This document shows, in pieces, positions 8,870-17,170 of a stretch of DNA of 64,000 nucleotides. The position numbers were made by a program, and so were the translations under genes. The stretch comes from Polaromonas sp. (GTDB lineage: Bacteria; Pseudomonadota; Gammaproteobacteria; Burkholderiales; Burkholderiaceae_C): NCBI GenBank assembly GCA_021737975.1, contig JAIPCZ010000004.1:39102-103101 (forward strand). Direction: 5' to 3'. Each line of letters starts with the position of its first letter. Position 1 is the first letter of the stretch. The notes beneath the pieces are model-generated. The model was not told the origin of the DNA, ran no database searches, and saw only the letters and a list, made by a program, of their open reading frames with translations.

Positions 8870-9583
8870 ATGAATTTGCTGGCCTTCGACACCAGCACCG
8901 ACATCCTGTTCATCGCCGTGCAAGGCGGTGCGGCGGACGCAGCCCGGCTGTGTCAGCACACGGCAGCTGGCGGCGCACAAACCTCTTCCCGTCTGATTCC
9001 CGAGATTCAGCGCCTCATGGCGCTGGCGCAGCTGCGACTGGAGGATCTGGATGCCATTGTGTTTGGCGCCGGCCCGGGCTCGTTCACCGGCTTGCGCACG
9101 GCCTGCTCGGTGGCCCAGGGACTGGCCTTCGGCGCTGACGTGCCGGTGCTGCCTGTCGACACCTTGCTGGCCTTGGCCGAAGAGGCGCGCTGGCAGTGCG
9201 CCGATGCGCAGTCCTTTGCAGTTACCGCCTTGCTCGACGCCCGCATGGACGAGCTGTACATGGCGGACTTTGTTTTTTCAGCGGGTGGCTGGACCCGGTG
9301 CAGCAGCGACCGCCTGATCAAGCCGGAAGACCTGGGCTGGAACGGGGTGAATCTGCTGGCCGGCAATGTGTTTGACGGCTACGGCGCGCGTTTACCCCCA
9401 CTGGCCGCACAGACCGCGGCCCTGCCCACCGCCACCGCGCTGTTGCGCCTGGCGCCCGCCCTGCTGGCCGCCGGGGCTGGCCTGTCGGCCGACAACGCGC
9501 TGCCCACCTACATCCGCGACAAGGTGGCGCAGACCACGCTTGAACGCAACGCCCGCAAGGCGCTGCTTGGGCTGGCGCCATGA
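8870..9583 (+). CDS. tsaB: tRNA threonylcarbamoyladenosine biosynthesis protein TsaB
   Basis: Partner of TsaD and TsaE in making t6A at position 37 of ANN-decoding tRNAs; TsaB itself is a non-catalytic ASKHA-fold scaffold. The N-terminal MNLLAFDTSTDILFIAV and the core FGAGPGSFTGLRTACSVAQGLAFG are diagnostic. The ORF track opens at 8846, overlapping the preceding stop. The ATG at 8870 matches the family start and gives 237 residues, close to the usual 230-240. rimI follows with a 4-base overlap (ATGA), the usual tsaB-rimI pair. Confidence 0.95.
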   Translation: MNLLAFDTSTDILFIAVQGGAADAARLCQHTAAGGAQTSSRLIPEIQRLMALAQLRLEDLDAIVFGAGPGSFTGLRTACSVAQGLAFGADVPVLPVDTLLALAEEARWQCADAQSFAVTALLDARMDELYMADFVFSAGGWTRCSSDRLIKPEDLGWNGVNLLAGNVFDGYGARLPPLAAQTAALPTATALLRLAPALLAAGAGLSADNALPTYIRDKVAQTTLERNARKALLGLAP

Positions 9584-10077
9584 GCCCGCCAGACGATGCG
9601 GTGCCGGTCCGTTTTGAGGCCATGACCGAAAGCCATCTGGATGCCGTCACCACAGTGGAGCAGCTGGCCCACCCGCATCCCTGGCAGAAACGCCACTTTG
9701 CCGACTGCCTGGCCAGTGCCTATGAAACCCAGCTGCTCATGGCAGGCGACACCCTGCTGGGTTACTTTGTTGCCATGAAGGGGGTTGACGAGGTGCACTT
9801 GCTCAACCTGGCCGTGGCGCCGGCTCACCAGCGCCAGGGCTGGGCCCGCCTCATGCTTGACGCGCTGGCCCTGTGGTCAACTGGCCAGGGCGCGCAATGG
9901 CTTTGGCTGGAGGCCCGCCACAGCAACACCCGCGCCATTCACATCTACAAGGCCCACGGCTTTCGCTCCGTCGGTCTGCGTCGCCAGTATTACCCGGCGG
10001 CGTCGGGCTCGCGTGAAGATGCGGTGGTCATGAGCCTGCAACTCAGGGCCCCACATGGTCAGGAGTCCGCGCCATGA
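9580..10077 (+). CDS. rimI: Ribosomal protein S18 alanine N-acetyltransferase (GNAT)
   Basis: GNAT enzyme that acetylates the N-terminal alanine of ribosomal protein S18. At 165 residues it carries the acetyl-CoA loop in LNLAVAPAHQRQGWARLMLDAL and the downstream WLEARHSNTRAIHIYKAHGF, where the NTRAIHIY segment is typical of RimI. It ends with an RRQYYP stretch as in the family. It overlaps tsaB by 4 bases and overlaps the next gene by 4 bases, so translation of the three is probably coupled. Confidence 0.95.
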   Translation: MSPPDDAVPVRFEAMTESHLDAVTTVEQLAHPHPWQKRHFADCLASAYETQLLMAGDTLLGYFVAMKGVDEVHLLNLAVAPAHQRQGWARLMLDALALWSTGQGAQWLWLEARHSNTRAIHIYKAHGFRSVGLRRQYYPAASGSREDAVVMSLQLRAPHGQESAP

Positions 10078-11000
10078 GCCTGGATCTGGACACGCGCCAG
10101 CGGGCCATGCTGCAGGAAATGGGCGTGCGCGTGTGGGCGCCGCTCGCTGCGCCTGAGCCACAGGCCGTGTCGTCGGAGAGCGCCATGGCGCAAAGTGCGT
10201 ACGTAGCCCAGTCCGCGGCTGTGCCTGTTGTTGCCGCGACGCTTGCCGCACCGGCTGCGCCAATCGCTGAGCTCATCTCCCCCGCCCCGGTCAGCGCCAC
10301 ACCCGACCACGTCCCGCAGGAGCAACTGCCAAGCCCGAGCCGGGTGACTGAGCTGGCCAGCGGCATTGCCGGCATGAACTGGCCCGAGTTGGCCGAGACC
10401 GTGCGCCATTGCCAGGCCTGCGCCATGTGCCTGGGGCGGCGCGCGCCCGTGCTGGCTGCACCCGGCAAGGCCAGCGCATGCGACTGGTTGCTCGTGGCTG
10501 ACCCGCCGGATGAAGCGCAGGAACGCGCCGGCCAGCCTTTTGTTGACGAGGCGGGCCAACTGCTCGACAACATGTTGCGCGCGGTGGCCGTGCAGCGCTG
10601 GAACCATGATGCCGGCGCGGGCACGGGCCACGGGGCCGCGTCGCGCGCCTACCTGACCCCTGTGCTCAAGTGCCGTCCGGCCCTGACGCGCGCGCCCAGC
10701 GCGGCAGAGCTGGACACCTGCGCGCACTTCCTGCGCCGTGAAATCGCCCTGACACAGCCCAGGGTGATCCTCGCCATGGGCCGTTTTGCCATGCAATTGC
10801 TGCTCAGTGAAACCCCGCCAGACCAAGCCCGGCTGCCGCTGGGCAAGTTGCGCGGCCAGGTCTGGCGCTTTGCCGATGTGCCGGTGGTGGTGACCTACCC
10901 CCCTGCTTACCTGTTGCGCAACGGCCAGGACAAAGCCCGCGCCTGGGCCGACCTGTGCCTGGCCCGCGCGGTGGCGACGGGCAAGCTGGTCAGACCGTAA
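10074..11000 (+). CDS. Uracil-DNA glycosylase-fold protein with degenerate catalytic motifs
   Basis: Related to family 4 (iron-sulfur) uracil-DNA glycosylases. Residues 1-105 are a low-complexity Ala/Pro-rich extension. The fold follows: HCQACAMCLGR with cluster-type cysteines, QPFVDEAGQLLDNML, YLTPVLKCRPAL, DTCAHFLRREI and PRVILAMGRFAMQLLL. The four cluster Cys positions therefore look retained. The first catalytic motif, normally GEAPG or GEGPG, reads VADPPD. The His of the second motif (normally YHPAYLLR) is replaced by Pro in TYPPAYLLR. A conventional glycosylase activity is therefore doubtful. It may be a binding or scaffold protein, or a paralogue of an active enzyme elsewhere. It overlaps rimI by 4 bases, and argS follows 9 bases after the stop. 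Confidence 0.85.
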   Translation: MSLDLDTRQRAMLQEMGVRVWAPLAAPEPQAVSSESAMAQSAYVAQSAAVPVVAATLAAPAAPIAELISPAPVSATPDHVPQEQLPSPSRVTELASGIAGMNWPELAETVRHCQACAMCLGRRAPVLAAPGKASACDWLLVADPPDEAQERAGQPFVDEAGQLLDNMLRAVAVQRWNHDAGAGTGHGAASRAYLTPVLKCRPALTRAPSAAELDTCAHFLRREIALTQPRVILAMGRFAMQLLLSETPPDQARLPLGKLRGQVWRFADVPVVVTYPPAYLLRNGQDKARAWADLCLARAVATGKLVRP

Positions 11001-11009
11001 AATCCGGGC

Positions 11010-12707
11010 ATGTTGATCGTCAAAACCCACTTGCTTGAAGCCCTGCGTGACGCGCTGGAAGATATCCAGCCCGGCGCCGGCGCCAAAGCCGCGTTCGAGT
11101 CGCCCAAAGTGGCCGCGCACGGTGACCTCGCCACCACGGCCGCCATGCAACTGGCCAAGCCGCTCAGACAAAACCCGCGGCAACTGGCCGAGAGCCTGTG
11201 CGCCGTGCTGCGCACCACGCTGCCCTACCAGACCTGGGTGGACTCACTCGACATTGCCGGGCCCGGCTTCATCAACATCAAGCTCAAACCCGCCGCCAAG
11301 CAGCAGGTGCTGCGCTCGGTGCTGCTGCTTGGCGGGCGTTATGGCGCCCAGCCAGACAACGGCCAACGCATGCTGGTCGAATTTGTCTCGGCCAACCCGA
11401 CCGGGCCGCTGCATGTGGGCCACGGCCGCCAGGCGGCGCTGGGCGACGCCATTTGCAACCTGTTTGACAGCCAGGGCTGGCTGGTGCACCGCGAGTTTTA
11501 TTACAACGATGCCGGGGTGCAGATCGGCACCCTGGCCACCAGCACACAATTGCGCGCCCAGGGATTCAAGCCCGGCGACGCCTGCTGGCCCACTGACCCC
11601 GACAACCCTGCAGCCAAGAACTTTTACAACGGCGAATACATCGCCGACATCGCGGCCGACTTCCTGGCCCAGAAGACGGTCACTTCGGACGACCGCGCCT
11701 TCACCGCCTCGGGGGATGTGACCGACCTCGACAGCATCCGCCAGTTTGCCGTGGCCTATCTGCGCCATGAGCAGGACCTCGACCTGTCGGCCTTTGCCGT
11801 CAAGTTTGACAACTATTACCTGGAGAGCAGCCTCTACACCAGCGGCAAGGTCGATGCCACCGTTAAACGTTTGGTGGAGGCCGGCAAGACCTACGAGCAG
11901 GACGGCGCGCTGTGGCTCAAGTCCACCGACTATGGCGACGACAAGGACCGCGTGATGCGCAAACAGGACGGCACGTACACCTATTTTGTGCCCGACGTGG
12001 CCTACCACATCAGCAAATGGGAGCGGGGCTTCTCGAAGGTCATCAACATCCAGGGCACCGACCACCACGGCACCATCGCCCGTGTGCGCGCCGGCCTGCA
12101 GGCGGCCAATGTCGGCATTCCGCAGGGCTACCCCGACTATGTGCTGCACACCATGGTGCGGGTGGTCAAGGGCGGCCAGGAGGTCAAGATCAGCAAACGT
12201 GCCGGCAGCTACGTGACGCTGCGCGACCTGATCGAGTGGACCAGCAAGGACGCCGTGCGCTTTTTTCTGCTGAGCCGCAAACCCGACACCGAGTACACCT
12301 TCGATGTGGACTTGGCCGTGGCCAAAAACAACGACAACCCGGTCTATTACGTCCAGTACGCCCATGCCCGCATCTGCTCGGTGCTGGCCAGTTGGGGCGG
12401 CGATGCGGCGACCCTGTGCCACGCGGACTTGTCGCCGCTGCAAAGCCAGCAGGCGCTGGCCCTGATGCTGCTGCTGGCCAAATACCCCGACATGCTGACC
12501 GCCGCCGCCGAGGGTTTTGCCCCGCACGACGTGACTTTTTACCTGCGCGAACTCGCCGCCTGCTACCACAGCTACTACGATGCCGAGCGCATTCTGGTCG
12601 ACGACGAAGCGCTCAAGCTGGCCCGGCTGGCGCTGGTGGCCGCCACCGCCCAGGTGCTGCGCAATGGCCTGGCGGTGCTGGGTGTCGGCGCGCCTGAAAA
12701 AATGTAA
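11010..12707 (+). CDS. argS: Arginyl-tRNA synthetase
   Basis: Class I aminoacyl-tRNA synthetase charging tRNA-Arg in the cytoplasm. At 565 residues it has the normal length. The N-terminal Arg-tRNA recognition domain is followed by the HIGH-type signature [14 protein letters not shown] near residue 130. The conserved VIQGTDHHG-like [15 protein letters not shown] lies near 345, and the KMSKS counterpart is reduced to [15 protein letters not shown] near 395, as in many ArgS. The C-terminal DALR-type anticodon-binding domain ends the protein ([13 protein letters not shown] onward). The start is ATG at 11010, 9 bases after the preceding stop. Confidence 0.98.
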   Translation: MLIVKTHLLEALRDALEDIQPGAGAKAAFESPKVAAHGDLATTAAMQLAKPLRQNPRQLAESLCAVLRTTLPYQTWVDSLDIAGPGFINIKLKPAAKQQVLRSVLLLGGRYGAQPDNGQRMLVEFVSANPTGPLHVGHGRQAALGDAICNLFDSQGWLVHREFYYNDAGVQIGTLATSTQLRAQGFKPGDACWPTDPDNPAAKNFYNGEYIADIAADFLAQKTVTSDDRAFTASGDVTDLDSIRQFAVAYLRHEQDLDLSAFAVKFDNYYLESSLYTSGKVDATVKRLVEAGKTYEQDGALWLKSTDYGDDKDRVMRKQDGTYTYFVPDVAYHISKWERGFSKVINIQGTDHHGTIARVRAGLQAANVGIPQGYPDYVLHTMVRVVKGGQEVKISKRAGSYVTLRDLIEWTSKDAVRFFLLSRKPDTEYTFDVDLAVAKNNDNPVYYVQYAHARICSVLASWGGDAATLCHADLSPLQSQQALALMLLLAKYPDMLTAAAEGFAPHDVTFYLRELAACYHSYYDAERILVDDEALKLARLALVAATAQVLRNGLAVLGVGAPEKM

Positions 12708-12745
12708 ACCGTGACCCACTCACCGACGACAAGCAAAAACAACAC

Positions 12746-13345
12746 ATGAAACAACAAAGCGGCAACACCTTTTTGGGTTTTATCCTGGGCCTTCTCGTCG
12801 GACTGGGCCTGGCGCTGGCGGTGGCGGTCTATGTCACCAAGGTACCGATGCTGTTCTTCAACAAGGCGGCCAACAGCGGCGCGGATCAGGATGCCAACGA
12901 GCTTGAAAAAAACAAGAGCTGGGATCCCAATGCCCCGCTGTACGGCAAGAATCCAGCCAAGCCGGCGGGCCCGGCTGAAGTTGTTGTGACTTCACCGCCC
13001 GCCAATCCTCCGGAAAACAAGCCGGCGGTCACCGCCGACCCGCTCGGCGATTTGGTCAAGGCCCGCGCCAAGACCAGCGCGGCATCGGCACAGGCCGGCA
13101 CGCCCGACCCGTTCACCTATTTCATTCAGGTCGGCGCTTACCGGACGCCCGAAGACGCCGAAGCGCAGCGCGCGAAATTGTCATTGGCGGGGATTGAAAC
13201 CAAGATTTCCGAACGCGAACAGTCCGGACGCACGGTGTACCGTGTCCGGATGGGCCCGTTTGAAAAGCGCGACGAAGCCGATGCCGCCAAAACCCGCCTG
13301 GATGGCGCAGGCATTGAAACAGCGCTGGTCCGTGTGCAACGCTGA
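12746..13345 (+). CDS. SPOR-domain inner-membrane protein (FtsN-like)
   Basis: Binds denuded peptidoglycan glycan strands, probably at the division site. It has a short cytoplasmic N-terminus, one membrane segment (residues about 9-29, FLGFILGLLVGLGLALAVAVYV), and a Pro/Ala-rich periplasmic linker (about 40-115). The C-terminal SPOR domain spans about 122-199 (YFIQVGAYRTPEDAEAQRAKL, then TVYRVRMGPFEKRDEADAAK). The layout matches FtsN, but FtsN proper also carries a short activating helix that I cannot identify here. It sits 38 bases after argS, a location where many betaproteobacteria carry such a gene. Confidence 0.93.
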   Translation: MKQQSGNTFLGFILGLLVGLGLALAVAVYVTKVPMLFFNKAANSGADQDANELEKNKSWDPNAPLYGKNPAKPAGPAEVVVTSPPANPPENKPAVTADPLGDLVKARAKTSAASAQAGTPDPFTYFIQVGAYRTPEDAEAQRAKLSLAGIETKISEREQSGRTVYRVRMGPFEKRDEADAAKTRLDGAGIETALVRVQR

Positions 13346-13405
13346 ACTTTGTCGCCATTGAACACTCTCACGCTGGTTCAAACTCACCCGTCAGGAGAAT
13401 AACGC

Positions 13406-14059
13406 ATGCAACGTCGCACCTTTTTCACGCAGACTGGGTCGCTCGCCTTCAGCGCCGCCCTGCTGACACCGGGCCTGTCCCAGGCACAGGTTGGCGCGCC
13501 GCGCGCCGGCACAGATTTCAATGTCCTGAATCGCCCGGCGCCGGTCGATGCGCCAGAGGGCAAGATCGAGCTGGTTGAATTCTTTTGGTACAACTGCCCC
13601 CACTGCAATGCGTTTGAGCCACTTCTGACCGAGTGGGTCAAAAAACTGCCCAAAGACGTTGTTTTCAAGCGGGTTCCTGTCGCTTTTCGTGATGACTTTG
13701 TTCCCCAGCAGCGCTTGTTTTTTGCGCTGGAAGCACTCAACCTGATCGACAGCTTGCACGCGCGCGTCTTCGCCGCCATTCATGTCGAAAGGCAAAACCT
13801 GAGCCAGGGACCCGCCATCATTGACTGGGTGGTCAAGCAGGGCGTCGACCGGGACAAGTTTGTCGAGCAATTCAATTCATTTTCGTCCTCCACCAAGGCC
13901 ACACGCGCCAAACAGCTGCAGGCAGCTTACCAGGTGGAAGGTGTGCCCGCGCTGGGCGTGGCCGGGCGTTATTACACCGATGGCGCACTGGCCAAAAGCA
14001 TGGGCCGGGTGCTGCAGGTGGTCGACCATCTGACCGAACAGGTCCGTCGTACCGCCTGA
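13406..14059 (+). CDS. dsbA: DsbA-family thiol:disulfide interchange protein
   Basis: Periplasmic oxidase introducing disulfides into exported proteins. It has a signal peptide (residues about 1-27, RTFFTQTGSLAFSAALLTPGLSQAQ) and the thioredoxin-fold active site FFWYNCPHCNAFEP with CPHC near residue 70. The cis-Pro loop is in VEGVPALGVAGRYYTDG. At 217 residues it has the usual length. A clean CAGGAG ribosome site precedes the ATG. It could equally be one of several DsbA paralogues. It lies between the SPOR gene and lptA and may supply disulfides needed for assembly of the Lpt outer-membrane machinery; that link is inference. Confidence 0.93.
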   Translation: MQRRTFFTQTGSLAFSAALLTPGLSQAQVGAPRAGTDFNVLNRPAPVDAPEGKIELVEFFWYNCPHCNAFEPLLTEWVKKLPKDVVFKRVPVAFRDDFVPQQRLFFALEALNLIDSLHARVFAAIHVERQNLSQGPAIIDWVVKQGVDRDKFVEQFNSFSSSTKATRAKQLQAAYQVEGVPALGVAGRYYTDGALAKSMGRVLQVVDHLTEQVRRTA

Positions 14060-14096
14060 AGCGCCAAAGCATCACGATCAGCTTGACGGAATTGAC

Positions 14097-14126
14097 CGGC
14101 CAGCCCGTTTGGGCAGGCGCTGGCCG
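14097..14126. promoter_or_regulatory. Perfect 8-bp dyad upstream of lptA
   Basis: CGGCCAGC and GCTGGCCG are perfectly inverted around 14 bases, ending directly next to a TACAAT hexamer (14128-14133) that resembles a -10 box. It could be an operator or the 3' hairpin of dsbA. No T tract follows. Confidence 0.4.
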
Positions 14127-14130
14127 CTAC

Positions 14131-14156
14131 AATCTTGCGAACTCCCACGCAAGATT
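14131..14156 (+). promoter_or_regulatory. Perfect 9-bp dyad in the lptA leader
   Basis: AATCTTGCG and CGCAAGATT are perfectly inverted around 8 bases and end 9 bases before the lptA ATG, in the place where a ribosome site would lie. No clear Shine-Dalgarno sequence is visible there. It may be an operator overlapping the start of transcription or an RNA hairpin limiting translation. Confidence 0.45.
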
Positions 14157-14165
14157 CATGCCTTT

Positions 14166-14798
14166 ATGAAAAACCCCCTCCCTTCCTGGTTTGTGCTTTG
14201 TGTTCTGGTGTGCTCCAGCGGGACTGCGCAGGCGGAGAAAGCAGACCGGGACAAACCCATGAACATCGAGGCCGATGCGCTGCGTTTCGACGACGCCAGA
14301 CAGGTCAGCGTCTTCACGGGTCGGGTGGTTTTGACCAAGGGCACCATCCTGATCCGCGGGGGAAAACTTGAAGTGCGGCAGGATCCGCAGGGTTTCCAGT
14401 ACGGCGTGGTCACGGCCGAACCGGGCCAGCGCGCGCTTTTCAGGCAAAAGCGTGAAGGTGTTGACGAAACCATCGAAGGCGAGGGCGAAACCATTGACTA
14501 CAACGGCCGCCTGGACACCGTCAAATTTGTCGGCCAGGCGCAGTTGCGGCGCTACCAGGGGGCCAGACTCAATGACGAATTTAATGCCGGCATCATCGTT
14601 TATAACAGCCAGACCGATGTCTTTACCCTGGACGGCGCGCCAGCCTCGGGTTCCCAGGGTAGCAACGGCCAGCCCGGCGCGCCGGCCGGGCGGGTGCGAG
14701 CCATGTTGACGCCCAAATCTGATCCGGCGCTCGCGCCCGAACCCGCCGCGTCCACCCCGCTTCGCAGCAGCCCCGGATTGAACGATGCCAGGCGCTAA
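14166..14798 (+). CDS. lptA: Periplasmic LPS-transport bridge protein LptA
   Basis: Forms the periplasmic oligomeric bridge that carries lipopolysaccharide from LptBFGC to LptDE. ATG 14166 gives a signal peptide (MKNPLPSWFVLCVLVCSSGTAQA). The ORF-track start at 14109 would put 19 charged residues ahead of it. The OstA/LptA jelly-roll region (residues about 30-165) begins MNIEADALRFDDARQVSVFTGRVVLTKG, a typical LptA opening, and ends with the low-complexity tail common in betaproteobacteria. lptB follows after 15 bases. lptC, often found just upstream, is absent; a dsbA-like gene occupies that place. Confidence 0.94.
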   Translation: MKNPLPSWFVLCVLVCSSGTAQAEKADRDKPMNIEADALRFDDARQVSVFTGRVVLTKGTILIRGGKLEVRQDPQGFQYGVVTAEPGQRALFRQKREGVDETIEGEGETIDYNGRLDTVKFVGQAQLRRYQGARLNDEFNAGIIVYNSQTDVFTLDGAPASGSQGSNGQPGAPAGRVRAMLTPKSDPALAPEPAASTPLRSSPGLNDARR

Positions 14799-14813
14799 GC
14801 CGGTCTGACCGCC

Positions 14814-15587
14814 ATGACAACAGCCCTGCCACCCGACACCCCGCCAGAGAGCCGCCTCGAAGCGCATCACCTGCAAAAGTTTTATGGCAGCCGCAAGGTC
14901 GTCAAGGACGTGTCATTGACCGTGCGCAAGGGGGAGGTCGTGGGTTTGCTGGGCCCCAACGGCGCGGGCAAAACCACGTCGTTCTACATGATTGTCGGGC
15001 TGGTGCGCGCCACTGCGGGCGACATCACCATTGACGGCCAGTCCATCGAACACATGCCGATTCACCGGCGCGCGCACCTGGGTTTGAGTTATTTGCCGCA
15101 GGAAGCCTCCATTTTCCGCAAGCTCAACGTGGCCGACAACGTGCGCGCCGTGCTGGAACTGCAACTGGATGCACAGGGCAAGTCCCTGACCGGGGCCGAG
15201 ATTGAGAAGCGCCTGACCGGTCTTCTGCAGGATTTGCGGGTCGACCATTTAAGCGACTCGTCCGCTCTGGCGCTGTCCGGTGGCGAGCGCCGGCGGGTCG
15301 AAATTGCCCGCGCCCTGGCCACCCAGCCCCGATTCATTCTGCTCGACGAGCCTTTTGCCGGCATTGACCCGATCGCCGTGATCGAGATCCAGCGCATCAT
15401 CTCGTTCCTGAAAAACCGGGGCATCGGTGTCTTGATCACCGACCACAACGTGCGCGAAACCCTGGGCATTTGTGACCACGCCTACATCATCAGCGACGGC
15501 AGCGTGCTGGCCGAAGGAACACCCGCGGAGATCATCAACAACGTCGATGTGCGCCGGGTCTACCTGGGCGAACACTTCAGAATGTGA
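14814..15587 (+). CDS. lptB: LPS export ABC transporter ATP-binding protein LptB
   Basis: Cytoplasmic ATPase powering LptB2FG extraction of LPS from the inner membrane. It has Walker [20 protein letters not shown], signature [16 protein letters not shown], Walker [17 protein letters not shown], and the switch His in [26 protein letters not shown] is the typical LptB Q-loop region. At 257 residues it is slightly longer than E. coli LptB because of an N-terminal tail. The stop overlaps the rpoN start, the widespread lptA-lptB-rpoN arrangement. Confidence 0.97.
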   Translation: MTTALPPDTPPESRLEAHHLQKFYGSRKVVKDVSLTVRKGEVVGLLGPNGAGKTTSFYMIVGLVRATAGDITIDGQSIEHMPIHRRAHLGLSYLPQEASIFRKLNVADNVRAVLELQLDAQGKSLTGAEIEKRLTGLLQDLRVDHLSDSSALALSGGERRRVEIARALATQPRFILLDEPFAGIDPIAVIEIQRIISFLKNRGIGVLITDHNVRETLGICDHAYIISDGSVLAEGTPAEIINNVDVRRVYLGEHFRM

Positions 15588-17170
15588 TGAAGCAAGGCCT
15601 CTCCTTACGCACCTCCCAGCATCTGGCACTCACACCGCAGTTGCAACAATCCATCCGTCTGCTGCAGCTCTCCACGCTTGAGCTCGGCAGCGAGGTGGAC
15701 CAGATGCTCGACGACAACCCGTTCCTGGAGCGCTCGGAGGAAGAGGCGGAACGCGAATCCTTCGGCCTGGCCCAAGCGGATACGGCCATCAGCCGCAATG
15801 ACCGCGAGTTGGAGTCTGCCGCCTATGCCGGCTCCGATGACAACTACACATCCCGGGTCAGCACCGAGGCGGCGTCCGAAAAGCCCGCCACCACGATGGA
15901 AGAAGCCCCGAGCTGGGACGGCGACGGCAGCGTCAGCCTGAGCCCGGACGACAGCGAATGGGGCGGCGAGGCACGCGCGCACGGCAACAACCTCAGCGGC
16001 GACGACGAGATGGACGCCACCGAGCTGGCGCGCAGCCAGGAGTCCTTACAAGGCTTCTTGCAGCGCCAAGCCCTGTCCCTGCGCCTGGGTCCGGAAGACC
16101 GGGCAGCGCTTTATTTTTTGATCGAGTCGCTCAATGACGACGGCTACCTGGAAGACGACCTGACCGATCTGGCCCGCGGCCTGGCCGGTGACGAGACCGA
16201 GCAGGTCGAGGATCTGGTGCACCACTTTACCGTGGGCTTGGGCCTGCTGCAAAGCCTGGAGCCTGCCGGGGTTGGCGCCCGGAGTCTGGCCGAATGCCTG
16301 CGTCTGCAGTTGCAGGCACTCAACCGCAACCCGGCCTTTGATGCCGACACGGTGCAAGTGGCCTTGCGCATTTGCGCCCAGCCCATGGACTTGCTGGCCC
16401 GGCGCGACATCAAGCACCTGATGCCCCTGTGTGATGCCAGCGATGCCCGGGTGCGCGCCGCCATTGCGCTGATCGGCCGCCTGGAGCCCAAGCCGGGCCG
16501 CCGCTTTGTTGATGTGGAGCGCAACATCGTGGTGCCCGATGTGCTGGTCACCGCCGTGGGACAGGGCCCGATGGTGAAGTTTCTGGTGCGGCTGAACCCC
16601 GAGGTCATGCCGCGCCTGCGCGTGCACGACATTTACGCCAACGCCCTCAAGGGCCACAAGGCCGTGGGCAGCGACGCCGCCAACTTTGCCGCGCTGCAGC
16701 AGCGCCTGCAGGAAGCGCGCTGGTTCATCAAGAACATCCAGCAGCGCTTTGACACCATCCTTCGTGTCAGCAGCGCCATCGTGGAACGCCAGAAAAGCTT
16801 TTTTGTGCATGGCGAGCTGGCCATGCGGCCCCTGGTGCTGCGCGAAATCGCGGATGAACTCGGCTTGCACGAGTCCACCATCAGCCGTGTCACCACCGCC
16901 AAGTACATGGCGACACCGTTCGGCACCTTCGAGCTCAAGTATTTCTTTGGCTCCGGGCTCGGCACCGACTCGGGCGGCAACGCGTCGAGCACCGCGGTGC
17001 GCGCACTGATCAAGCAGTTTGTCGCCGCCGAAAGCCCCAAGAAACCGCTGAGCGACAACCAGTTGTCCGAGATGCTCAAGGAGCAAGGCATTGAATGCGC
17101 CCGCCGCACCGTGGCCAAATACCGCGAAGGCCTGCGCATTGCGCCGGCTTCATTAAGGAAGTCACTTTGA
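15587..17170 (+). CDS. rpoN: RNA polymerase sigma-54 factor
   Basis: Alternative sigma factor that recognises -24/-12 promoters and needs enhancer-binding ATPases. The N-terminal activator-interacting region is Gln/Leu-rich (LRTSQHLALTPQLQQSIRLLQLSTLEL). An acidic region II (about 60-145) and the core-binding region follow. The C-terminal HTH (LVLREIADELGLHESTISRVTTAKYMATPFGTFELKYFF) comes next, then the RpoN box in a variant form (CARRTVAKYREGLRIAPASLRK; usually ARRTVAKYRE). The ORF track starts at GTG 15584; ATG 15587 gives [13 protein letters not shown], the family start. At 527 residues it is normal for this group. Confidence 0.98.
   Translation: MKQGLSLRTSQHLALTPQLQQSIRLLQLSTLELGSEVDQMLDDNPFLERSEEEAERESFGLAQADTAISRNDRELESAAYAGSDDNYTSRVSTEAASEKPATTMEEAPSWDGDGSVSLSPDDSEWGGEARAHGNNLSGDDEMDATELARSQESLQGFLQRQALSLRLGPEDRAALYFLIESLNDDGYLEDDLTDLARGLAGDETEQVEDLVHHFTVGLGLLQSLEPAGVGARSLAECLRLQLQALNRNPAFDADTVQVALRICAQPMDLLARRDIKHLMPLCDASDARVRAAIALIGRLEPKPGRRFVDVERNIVVPDVLVTAVGQGPMVKFLVRLNPEVMPRLRVHDIYANALKGHKAVGSDAANFAALQQRLQEARWFIKNIQQRFDTILRVSSAIVERQKSFFVHGELAMRPLVLREIADELGLHESTISRVTTAKYMATPFGTFELKYFFGSGLGTDSGGNASSTAVRALIKQFVAAESPKKPLSDNQLSEMLKEQGIECARRTVAKYREGLRIAPASLRKSL
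17155..17159 (+). promoter_or_regulatory. Ribosome-binding site deciding a TTG start
   Basis: AAGGA lies 7 bases before the TTG at 17167, inside the last codons of rpoN. It supports the TTG as the true start of the THUMP methyltransferase, rather than the ATG at 17095 that the ORF track uses. Confidence 0.7.
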
